From assembly GCA_029204225.1 (NCBI GenBank), contig CM055098.1, positions 54,351,512 through 54,415,511 on the forward strand: a stretch of 64,000 nt of DNA. Reading direction: 5' to 3'. Source of the stretch: Diphasiastrum complanatum (lineage: Eukaryota; Streptophyta; Lycopodiopsida; Lycopodiales; Lycopodiaceae). Below, one piece after another: positions 1 to 10,900 of the stretch (within the stretch, counting starts at the first letter, position 1; the number at the start of each line of letters is the position of its first letter). Under the pieces are notes generated by a model that was given only the letters and a program-made list of their open reading frames with translations, had not been told where the DNA came from and made no database searches. A program made the translations under genes and the position numbers.

Positions 1-2263
1 ACGCTTTTTATATCAAGCATATCTTGATCAATCTTGGAGCATATCTTGATCATCCATGGAAATACTATCCCATCTCTTATCTGGGATATCCAATGGTTGC
101 AACAATCCGCCAGCCTTATGGCGTTCAGCTTTATTCAATGGCATTGGTCACATTTGACCACATAAGATTCTACAAGGGGCTTGAGTTTTGGCCAATAAAA
201 GTCCCTTCGTTACCAAATCTAAAGTAAGATGTATGCCGGGATGTCCTGCACATGGTGAGTCATGACATTCATAAAAAATTATGTTTTTAATAACATCGAC
301 ATCAGGCACACAAACCTTCCCTTTCCTGAACAAAAGTCCATTACGAATAGAGAAGTCATCAGCACCCTTTTTATCCTTCCCCCCAGACTAATTCACCATG
401 ATCATCAGTCTCACTGATGTAACTGCTAGAACCCTATTCCAGATTGGTCCAAAATGTGGGTCTTTCTCATAAAGACCTCTCAAGGAGAGATAAAAGTCTG
501 TACTGATCATCAGTCCAACTTGATGTAACTGCTAGAACCCTATTCCAGATTGGTCCAAAATGTGGGTCTTTCTCATAAAGACTCTCAAGGAGAGATAAAA
601 GTCTGTACTCGATCTCAATGAAGGAAAGTTCGTTCACTTCACCAATTCGACTAAGTGCATCAGCCACCTGATTAGAGGTGCCTTTGATATACCGCACTTC
701 AAAGTCCAAATTCTTGCATGAGTTCTGCCTATCTAGCCTCACGACCTCTCAAATCATTCTGATTACAGAAATACTTTAAAGGTTGGTGATCTGTATTAAC
801 CACGAACTTATTACCATATAGGAATGTCTCCATGATTTCAAAGCATGGATCACTACAAAAAGCTCTTTTTCATGTGTGGTTATACCTGACCTGTGCATCG
901 GTTAGTTTTTACTTTCGAAGGCAACGGGCTGGCCCTCCTGTAAGAGAACAGGTCCAATAGCCGTATCACTCGCGTCAATGTCAATGACGAACGTCAAATT
1001 TGGATCCGCTATCCTCAAGAATGGAGCTGAGGCAATTAGAAGCTCGAGTTTCCGAAAACTCTCATCTAACTTCTCATTCCATCTTATGGGCGGACTTGGC
1101 CTACCTTTGCAGCTTTTCACTCCTTTCAACATATTGTTGAGAGGCGCAGCAATCTCTGAGTACTCCTCTGCAAATCTATGGAAAAACACAGTGAGATCCA
1201 AGAATGACTTAAGTTCACGAACCGTTTGAGGGACTGGCCATTCCACTACCATCTTCACCTTTTCCTCGTCAATCTTGATCCCAAAAGAGGTGATCTTATG
1301 ACCAAGGTAAAGAAGTCCTTTTTAAAGAAATCGCACTTTGATTCTTTTGTGTAAAGCTTCTCTTGTCTTAAGATACTAAGACAATACGGAGATGCTTAGC
1401 ATGCTCTTTGAGTGTTCTGCTGTAAATTAAATATCGTCCGGAAACACTATTACAAACTTCCCCAAATATGGACGAAATAAATCGTTCATCATTTGCTGGA
1501 AAGTAGCCGGAGCATTAGTTAAACCAAAGGGCAAAACAAGAAACTCGTAGTGGCCAAACCTGGTCCTAAAAACCGGTCTTAGATACATCTTCCGGATGTA
1601 TCCTGATCTGATGGTATCCCGTACGTAGATCAATTTTCGTGAAGTAGACCTTGTAATCTACACATAACCGGAAACCCCCCATCTTTCTTACTGTTAAGAA
1701 GGACATGTGCTCCCCATGGAGGTCTAATGTGCCCCATCCTAAGATATTCCTCGATTTGCCTAGCCACTTCCTCCTCTTCCTTTTAACTAAACCTATATGG
1801 TTGTCTGAAGATTGGACAGCTGTCAGGCAATAGATCTATCTTATGGTCCACTGACCGAGCAGGGTGGTAGTCCGTAAGGTAGCTATTTCTGGAAAAACTT
1901 CACTAACTCTTGATTTAAATCTTGCAGTAGCTATTGTTCCTGATGCGAACTTTCGGTGTTAAAAGATGAAAACACATTCACATCACCAACATCACAATGC
2001 ATACGAGATTTTAAAACCAAATGAAAGAGTTCATACTTAGAATCATGAAGTTTTTCTATGATTCAGCCGAGGAAATCATCGGCGATGGAAGTACTTCGGT
2101 CTCTCCAGAAATAGAGACAATTTGATCAAACTTATTCTTAAATACCAAAGTATGGTTTCTAAAATCTATTTCTAAGGAATCAGATTTATCGAAAAAACCA
2201 TTCATAACCCAAGATCACATCAGCCCTGTCTAGATTCATGACATGGAAGTCCAACGGCTCAAC
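1..2263 (-). mobile_element. Decayed Ty3/gypsy remnant (family A type), minus strand
   Basis: Minus-strand fragments in polyprotein order from right to left. About 2260-2050: protease-end region with a VILGYEW-like segment, frame broken. 1633-1427: reverse transcriptase with [19 protein letters not shown] and a YxDD box degraded to FPDD. 1258-902: RT thumb and RNase H start with DASDTAIGPVL. 742-467: RNase H end with NQVADALSRI. 333-148: integrase H2C2 zinc finger with HDSPCAGHPG. The RT matches the copy at 59.6 kb closely. Multiple frameshifts and the damaged catalytic box mark it as dead. It probably continues beyond position 1. Confidence 0.85.
400..607. repeat. 104-bp tandem duplication inside the gypsy remnant
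   Basis: The block starting gatcatcagt at 400 recurs at 504 and carries the same GTAACTGCTAGAACCCTATT segment. The two copies differ by a few small indels. Confidence 0.85.
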
Positions 2264-2366
2264 TACTTTCCAGCAAATGATGAACGATTTATTTCGTCCA
2301 TATTCTAGACGATATTTTAATCTACAACAGAACACTCAAAGAGCATGCTAAGCATCTCCGTACTGT
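2264..2366 (+). mobile_element. Inverted reverse-transcriptase fragment
   Basis: From ccagcaaatgatgaacg to the cluster agcatctccgtactg this is a plus-strand copy of the RT segment lying inverted at about 1375-1500. The sequence between CGTCCATAT and the following acgatatt is shortened relative to the other arm. Confidence 0.75.
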
Positions 2367-3689
2367 TGGATGACATGGCCCAAATAGTGTTATGTCCATG
2401 ACCAATATATAGGATACAGAATACTCCTAGTCTTGGATACACGGTACTCCAGTGAAACAAGCTGTTAGTTATGCCACGTCATACTGGACGTGACCCGAAA
2501 GTAACTAATATCCTTGTGAGGGCCAGAACACACTAAATGGAGTTTAGACAAGGTATGAGACAGTGTATGCATGTGTAGAGTTATCAATAGCAATTCTATG
2601 AATAGTTGGTCCGTGCATAGGACTCTATTCTAGGTGAATCTATGTATAGGGAACATAGGGCTATGCATGGCTATGTGCCCAGGGTGCTTTTGGCTCTATA
2701 TAAGAGGTCCAAACTCGCCCTACTCCTCATCATGGTTCTTGATTCATTGCCAGGCTCTCACTCTACTTTCATCTTCTTGTTCCTTGGCTTGGGGGTGAGG
2801 CTTCTAGAGATTGATTGGATGTTTCTACTTGGTTGGGTGGTTTCTCCACAGTGTGTTATCCTTTGTATTTAGGATTTGTAAGCAGGATCTAAGGAGCTTC
2901 CCTTATAGATAGGCTGCAGAGGTGTCCAGTGAGGTGTCACAGTGCACTATCAGTGGTGCATGGGCCTTGGAGGGTATAAGTATACCTATTGGGCTCTCAC
3001 TAGTGTATGCTTGATTCTGTGATTGGTAGCTACATGCTGCTAGTGTGATTCCTCTTTCTATGTCAAGTATATATGCACTCTTGGATGCCATTTGAAAAAA
3101 AAAAATTGGCATAAAAAGTACAAATGGGGTTAATGAGTGATTTTGACCTATTATGCCTATCATTTTGGGACCCAAATGGAACCTAATAGCCTATCCAACA
3201 AGATCCACCATGATCTTGAACTTGATCAACTAAAAGAATTCAAGACTAGCTCAATACAATCTAGATTGGAGTGAGAGATTGTCTCCTTCTTGATCACAAG
3301 ATTCATTAGGAATGTGACTTCACTTTGAATGATCAAACCATCTCTTATAGCACACACACACAGGTCTCTAAACTCTTCAAATAAAGTTGGATTAGATCAA
3401 TCGAAATCACAGAAGTACAAACAATTTCAAATCTCTCATTATCTAAGCTCTTCAATATTTTGCAAATGATTGTGTTGGATTCTACTCTCAAGATCTATCA
3501 AAAAACTCACTATTGAAGTGAAAATGAACCTTCAGAGCCCTAAATACAAGCAAGAACACCCACTTTGAGCTTGTAACTGATAGACCTAACTTCTCTTTAA
3601 GTGGTGGCAACAAAAATTACAACCAAAGACATTCTATTTGGGCTTGCACTTTGAAATGGGTCCTTCACAATTTTTGAGGCTTAGACACA
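2367..3689. other. Intergenic/intronic stretch without recognised gene
   Basis: It holds a TATA-like box (tctatataag, 2695-2704) inside a stretch that could be a decayed LTR, but no matching second copy, PBS or TSD was found. Nothing else is recognised up to 3689. It belongs to host intron 9 or beyond. Confidence 0.4.
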
Positions 3690-3697
3690 GGATGCAG

Positions 3698-3880
3698 TAT
3701 AGTTTCACTGAATCATGATTCAGTGTTGATCGAATAGTGATTTCAATTCAAATCTAATTCGGCCAATTCGAATCTCTGAATTGGATTTTTCTGAAAATTG
3801 TTTTTTCTCACGGGGCACAATTACAGAGGGGTCCCATTTTTTTCTCTTTTTTGTTGTTCTTTGTTGGCGAGCGCAATGGA

Positions 3881-3917
<37 letters not shown>

Positions 3918-4275
3918 GTTTCATGATTCATCTATGATTTGACATCACTTTCAGGTTTACTATTTTAAAGTTCAAACCCTAAAATTATACATAATACAAG
4001 TGTCAGGTAACATGTATAAGGTAAAGTTTAAATGGTTAATCGTTAAGATATGGAGTTTGGAATCTTTAATGCTTATAATTCAAACACGATATCTATTATC
4101 ATCAATGCAATATGCAACTATGTTTTTTGGCTTTTCTAAATTCTAGACAAATCTAAAAAAAAATTGAGTTCTGAAACCCTAATACCGATTCATCGATTCG
4201 GCCAATTTGAAAAGGTCGATTAGGCCGATTCGGCTGATTCTGATTCGACCGATTCTGAATAGGAAGGAAACTCTA
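3698..4275. mobile_element. hAT-like miniature element (CATAG-type family), 578 bp
   Basis: Ends are TATAGTTTC and GAAACTCTA (imperfect inverted repeats). They are flanked by an 8-bp duplication GGATGCAG at 3690-3697 and 4276-4283. Subterminal regions are dense in GATTCGGCC / GAATCG motifs on both sides. There is no coding capacity. An 8-bp TSD suggests the hAT superfamily. The right end is embedded in the 4261-4469 palindrome. Confidence 0.7.
3882..3917. repeat. (GT)n microsatellite
   Basis: About 17 uninterrupted GT units inside the hAT-like element. Confidence 0.95.
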
Positions 4276-4469
4276 GGATGCAGTCTCTCTTCAACCTCCA
4301 ATCACTTCAACAAAGCCTTAAACCAAAGCCAAATCACACAAGAATGACTATATTGTAGTACTACTCCAATACTACAATATAGTCATTCTTGTGTGATTTG
4401 GCTTTGGTTTAAGGCTTTGTTGAAGTGATTGGAGGTTGAAGAGAGACTGCATCCTAGAGTTTCCTTCCT
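4261..4469. repeat. Near-perfect 209-bp palindrome (100-bp arms, 9-nt loop)
   Basis: 4261-4360 and 4370-4469 are reverse complements with no mismatch in the bases I checked, separated by a 9-nt loop (ctactccaa). The left arm starts within the last 15 bp of the hAT-like element and includes its right TSD plus flank; the right arm repeats all of that inverted. It lies in host intron 9, so a pre-mRNA hairpin would form if transcribed. Confidence 0.9.
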
Positions 4470-4840
4470 AGATTGAGAGCTTGAAAAAATCAAATCTAAT
4501 GCTCACTTGGATCCATGCTCTAAAAAATAGTAGCAAATTCTTGAAATTATACAAATAAAACTAAAATGGATCAATAAAAAATACCAAGCATCTCTAGAAC
4601 AATCAAATGAAGGTTTTGTGTCGTATGAACTTTGATGGTGAAACTCCCACGCAAGCCGAAAATTCTCCATATATGCAATGCTATGAATGGGCTGCATAAT
4701 AGCTTATTGAACCCGTCTCCAATTCCATATAGGCAGCCACATTCCATAAGATGAGGTCTCTTCAATTCAGCTTCCACATTTTAAAAAGACACTCATTCCT
4801 CCCATTCCAGCTTTTCTCTAGCCCACCTTCCCACTTTTGA

Positions 4841-4895
4841 TGTGTGTGTGAGTGTGTGTGTGAGAGAGAGAGAGGGGGAGGGGGGGGGGGGGGGA
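4841..4895. repeat. Compound low-complexity tract (TG)n(GA)n(G)n
   Basis: TG units, then GA units, then a run of about 18 G broken by one A (4874-4895). It starts about 15 nt downstream of the exon 9 donor in the gene's sense, where it reads as a C tract. Confidence 0.9.
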
Positions 4896-4910
4896 AGTGA
4901 AGTTTCTCAC

Positions 4911-4998
4911 CTATTGAAGTTGGATTCAGCATAGCATAGTTTAGTTGAACATCTTTAAAAAGTCCAAGCTTACGGATGTTTTCAGAGAGGATACGGAC
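4911..4998 (-). CDS. Host gene exon 9 (last visible): helix to LNPTSIG
   Basis: 29 codons plus 1 nt, phase 0 to 1, from TTTGCAG|GTCCGT to TCAATAG|GTGAGA. It reads [20 protein letters not shown] then YAMLNPTSI(G). The family continues with HYLGMDVHD, holding the third metal ligand; I searched 1-4900 on the minus strand and did not find it, so exon 10 lies beyond the left edge. A C-rich tract in the mRNA sense follows the donor closely. Confidence 0.9.
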
Positions 4999-7900
4999 CT
5001 GCAAAATAAGTTGACATTCACAAAATAAATCTTTGGTATAAGGAGCTTAAAATATTTGTCTCTTCTTTCCTTGATAATGCTTTAAAGATTAAGCCATATA
5101 GGAAGTCCAATGATCATGAAACTACTAGGCCCAATTAAACAACAATCTTTGTCTAGACAAAGACCTTCTCGCCTGGATCATATTAAGAGGAGTAAACACT
5201 ACCATGCTTAGCTTGTTGTAGTTGACGTTACTTTGAGACATAAGAGCAAATTGAGAATGTGGATTGTTAGTCCCCAAATCATAACATGATCAATTGGCAA
5301 TGACTAAATAAAGACCATAGTGTCACACATAGAACTCAAATGATTAATTAAAATACAACAATGAAAGCGTGAAATAAGCTTACAGAATGATCATGAATTT
5401 CATTTAGGGTGATTCCTGGACGACATAAGGACAAGCATTCTTGTGATGCCTGTAAGACGGCTTCATAGATATCCCTCTGCCAACATACAAGTTGAGATTA
5501 TTTCTGAAACATAAACTTTAGCATTTATCACCAAAACTCGTACACCTATAAAATTAAATATGTTACCATTTCCTCATAACAAACATCACGCAAGGATATT
5601 TTGGCTTACACAACCTCGATTGAAACAAACAGCTCAACGCCTCACAAATTCGTTTTTTTTTTTTAATTCCTTTACAAGGATAGTCAACAAATAAGTTGGC
5701 CCCTAATACTTTGTAATCAATTCCTAAAGAGCCTCTAAAGATTCTAAAAGGGGAGGTATGTTTGATTTCCAAAAAAGTGTAATAGGAGATTGAACCTCTA
5801 GTCTTCCATAGAGTAGTTCAAGTTAGTAACCACTAAATCTCAATTTGGTCAAACTTGAAAATCAAGTAAGGTGGTCTCACTATCATAGCTACTCCAAGAA
5901 TAAGATCAATATTATGATTAACTTCCCACAATGGTGGCAAAACTGTAAGGCTTACCAAAGACACATGGAAGAATCGGCTTTGTTGAGAAAGAAACGACAA
6001 AGTGCTTTTAGGTCTTTTTTTCCTGCTTACTTTTATTTGTAGCCTTTTGCTAAAGGAAAAACAAATGTTGTTTGAATGTCTACAGCAATTATAGCTCTAT
6101 ACAATGACAATATAAACAGCTGATAATCGACACACTTAGATGATTGAGGACTCAATGAATTGAGATACATCACACAATGCACATGCACAAGATATTCATA
6201 ATTCTAACTAAATTTTTATATGCCAAACTTTCACACACACACACACACATTTAAGTGTTTTTTTCTTTTTAAATATCAAAATCCATTTCAACCAGTCCAT
6301 TTGGAACAGAGTTTCATTAAAAGAGACATGTTTCATGAAACATTGATTATGACAAAAAAATTCTGATCCTACTTTGGTAGTGATACATCACCATGAATAG
6401 GAAGTATGTTTTTGACATAAGCCTTTGAGAGGCTATTGGCTAACTATGACTTAAAATTAATGGATTGAAATTTTCCTATGTCCGAAGCTCCGAATCAATG
6501 CCAAGAAAGTATATGGGTATCCATGCTAAGTAAAAGCAATAAGTTGTTTGTGTCCAAGTATAGAGTACTTCTCATACAAAACCGATCGCCACCAAAAATA
6601 ATGCCATATTTCAATGAGAATGATATAGAGGTCAGCCTATGCAATAAAAAAGGTATTGAATACCTTGTAGCATAGATACTCATTCCATTTTGGAACATGC
6701 GTAGGGGGCATTTCTATTTTTAGTATATCAAAGTCAAAGTCCTATAGTTAAGTTGATTAGTCTTACATTTAGGAGGGTGCACTAGTTCCAGAATAGAACA
6801 TGATTTTTCACTTGGAAATTTAATAGGGGTCTTTACCCAAAATAGAGCGACTATAGTAATCAGCTTTTTGCCTTTTGCTCTGGAGATGCAGAAGATCTAA
6901 GATCTACTATAGGTTATGTCTTTAGTCTTGGTTCAAGTTCTATATCTTGGAGTTCAAAGAAGCAGCATATTATTGCATTATCATCTATACAAAGGCAGAG
7001 TACCAATGTATTACGAGTGCAACAAGTGAAGCAACATGGTTATGTTCGTATGGTACAGGTACACCTATAGTACTTCGATGTGATTTGTATTAAATTGGCC
7101 AAGAATCTAGTTTTTCACAACTGGACAAAGCACATCGAAGTACAACAACACTTCATCAAAGATAAGATTCAAAGTGGTGAAGTGGAGCTTAATTATTGCC
7201 CTACAGAAGAGCAAGTTGTAGATATCTTTACCAAAGGACTTGGCAAAGAAAAGAGATCAACTTTTGTTTTTTGCTTTTTGCTTTATGCTATTAGCTTTTC
7301 CTCGGGACTAGAGAAATTATATAAGGATGGCTGGTGTCCCACCTCCATTCATTCCATTGTAGAGAGCTATGCTCATTCTTCAATCTGTCTAAGTTCTCTT
7401 TAATCTCTTATGTTGATCTTGATTGGTGTGTGAGTGCTAATATGAATAGTTCACTCCTATCTTGAATTTGAGCATCAAATTCCAACAAAAAGTTCATGTG
7501 TTTTGTATGGAAAAATCTCGAAATGAGGTGGTTTTAGTGTTTTCACAGACTTTTGTAGCCATTGTGGGTGGGGGAGAGGGGTTGCAATAATTTTCATCCA
7601 CGAGTGAAATCAAGGAAAAAAAACACCACCTAATGGTCGTGTACTTTGGTCTTGCACATTTGCCAAGACTTTCAAGGTAATATTTTGGAGTCTCTTTCTT
7701 CTACAGGGTCCTCTTGGAGCTCCTCTCCCTCTTAAAGTCTTGTACTTTTCTTTTCATTAATCATAGTTTGTTTTTTTTCCTTATGGTGTGTGCACTTTAG
7801 GGTTTTAAAGTTGGCTTTGATCATTGGTGATATTTGCTTCTATGATTCCCAAAAACCATTCGTTTTTGTTTGTAGATAACTATGTCACTCTACAACCAAC

Positions 7901-10900
7901 CAAATAGAGTCCTAGTCTTTTTTCATCACTGAAATACGACTACAAAATTGAGTGAATAATGCTTTCCCACTTGCTAATAGCTATTTAACAAGTTTGGAGG
8001 GTTCCATGCATGAGCTCACATTCCTCTATATAGGACTTGTAGGCAAACAAAATTCTAGCTTTTCCACAGTGATAGCAACAGCCTTCGTTCTGTTACAAGG
8101 TCCGAATCTAAAAACTAGATTCCTCAAATGGGAATCATAGCCAAGTGTGCAGAGTAGAGACAACATTTCCCCAACTCTTATTTTCCATAGCAATACCTCA
8201 TAAATTTTGAATATTTTTCTCATTTAACTTGGAGTTAAGAAGAAATCTATAACGTATATAACAAATACTTACGAACATAAATATCCCCATTTTAAAGACA
8301 AAGGATAACCCCATAATGAACAAACATGCAAGCTCAGCCCTTAGAAAATGAGCCTTCCTCAAGGAACCCTACTAGTCAGAAAAATGCAAGTCATAAAGAA
8401 CTAGTGCAAATGCCGAACCCAAACGTCTGATCCAACCAAATCCACCACTAAAAGAATTACGATGGAAAGAAGGGTGCTCGAAAATCCAAAAAGGAGAGAG
8501 GGGTGCATTTAAGAATAATATTCGGTGTTCTGGTAGCTTCACGGCCATCACATGCAAGATATATCGGAATTCTGAATGCATAGTAAGAAGGCTTCTTACT
8601 TGAGCAGGATAGAATTTGCCACAGGGAGGCCAAGTGCGGGTGATGTCACTTGCATAACCATAAAACTCGCAACCTGCATCTACTAGAACCATATCCCCTT
8701 CTTGAATCTGCGTTCAACAATAAGCTTCTCAGAAGAAGAATGTGATTGGCTGACAAGGCTAGTCATACTTGCATGATGCATTTCGGAATGCGATCTAGAA
8801 CACTTCTGGGAATATTCATTAGGGTTTCCCAGAATGCTGCTGTTCATTGTTTTTTTAGGTTCAAATTTTAGTTCCTAGTAATTGCTAATTTTCTTAGGTT
8901 GAAAAAAAAGAATTTATTTTGAGAGTAAACAACCTGTTGTTTGATGATTTTTTTAATATTTTAGTTAGAAAAATATAATTAAATATTAGGTTCCAGACAG
9001 TGGACGTTCAAGCTAGTAAACAGAAAGTTCCTTTATGCAAGCCATTGCTACTGTAAATATAGATTGATCACAATGATACAATGTATGAGTCGAACAGCTT
9101 TTGAAAAACATGATAGCTAAAACCTAGAATAACAAGATTTCATACAGCCACGGACCTGCTGATCATTTCGTGAATAATGGATAATTGTCCCATTATTGCC
9201 TCCTCCGACAACTGAGGGGAATCTACAAACATGAATTCATTATTTGAGAAAGATCTAGACCAAAAAAAGATCTAAGTCTGCTAACTGTGCAGATTTTCAC
9301 CAGTCCTACTACTGTTTGTCTATGAAATAGGCAGCAGACAAATCAAAAAGCCTGCGATAACAAAAATTGGTCAATAGTCTCTAGAATTTTGAGCTATATC
9401 CAGAATATTTGAAAAGGCAGAAAAAATGATTCTACCATAAATAATGTGGATAAAGGAGACCATATTGCAGAAAGATCACAGAGAATAAAACTGCCCATAC
9501 TTTACTAACAAATTTATAGAATAACACAATTCTGACTTTTCCATTACAACATTAAGAACCCTACAAAATCAAAATTCGGCTATACTTCCAGAAAGATCAA
9601 GTCCCTTGCTTCTGACATCATCAAACATTCACCATACAACAAAATATTTTGTTATTGCCCTTTTTCTCCTAAAATCACTTACATTCTGGCAATTTTTCTT
9701 GTTGATACTTAGCCTTCATATATCTTACTCCAAACACATTGAAGAACATGTTACTTGATGCTTTAAAAGGGACAAATTTTTTATAATGAGATACTTATTT
9801 CTCAGAAATCCTAGCTCAAAAAAACTCAAAATTTAAAAGGGAGGGACTAAAAGTGAAAAGGAGAATTTTTTTGTACATTAACTGGACAGTGGCTCTGCCT
9901 ATAAAGTATGAAGCATAGATGCACTGCGTTTCCGAAATGCGTTTCAGAATCGCGTTCAGGAACGCTGTTCAGAAACGCGTTTCTGAAAATTTTGAAAAAA
10001 TTCCAGAAACGTTTTTTTTTAATTTTTTTCTTTGGTTTTTTTTTTTGGGCAATATGGGTATCAGATGAAAGCTCTAATTAAGAGCATAATTACCGTGTAA
10101 TTTTCCGACTGTTTTGGGTGCAGGATGGTCCAGTTCAGGTGCATTAATCCATGTTGGGTTCTGTCAAAGGTAAAATTTCAAAACTAACCTCTAGCCTGTC
10201 CGTTACGATCACAGATGGTCCCAGTAAGTGTGTTTTCTCTCAGGGAGTTGGAAGGCCAAGTCATGAAGAGGCCTTACCGTCGGGGCCGAGGTCTACCGAC
10301 AGGGGGGCGTTGCCCCCCAAACCCCCGACCGGGGGGCTACCGCCCCCCGAATCCCCTGAGCATTTATTGAAAACCAGAGCAAATAACAACCAAATAGCTA
10401 TTGAAAATAAGATTTGTTTGTGCCCCATCTACTGCACTTCTGAGAGGCAAAACGCTGGTTTGACCATGGATCCCCTAAAAAAATTTCAATCCTAAGCTAT
10501 TTTTCCGAAAGAAAAAAAAAAATTCTTTTTTTTTTGCGATTCTGGGTATAGAAACGCGTTTCTGTGCAACTATGGTATGAAGGTACATGTGGTCTATGAG
10601 CTGCTTTGAAAGATAAGCAAGAGTGTTGTCCTAGTCTCAAACTTGAAGATGTCTATAACAATTGACCAGTTTCATACTTCAGTAAGTTTGTTAAATCAAA
10701 TGATCTTGGCTTTTAGAGGCTAGGCCATACAGACCATATAAACATGTGAGGGGAATTGTAAGCAGACAAAACTGAAGCTCTCGAATTATTTGATTTTGTC
10801 ACTTCTTCAGATAACCAATCCACCATAATTTTTTTGGTTTTTGAAACAAGATGTAAAAATTCACCAGGTGTACTGTCAATCTTAGTTGATAGAATACTTG

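Noticed and set aside
2367-2930. Complete LTR with TATA box
   Set aside because: No second copy, PBS, PPT or TSD could be found, so it is left as unassigned.
4762-4910. Extension of exon 9 through a Pro-rich run
   Set aside because: The run is the translated poly-C and (GA)n intron tract after a good GT donor; the family sequence stops at SIG.
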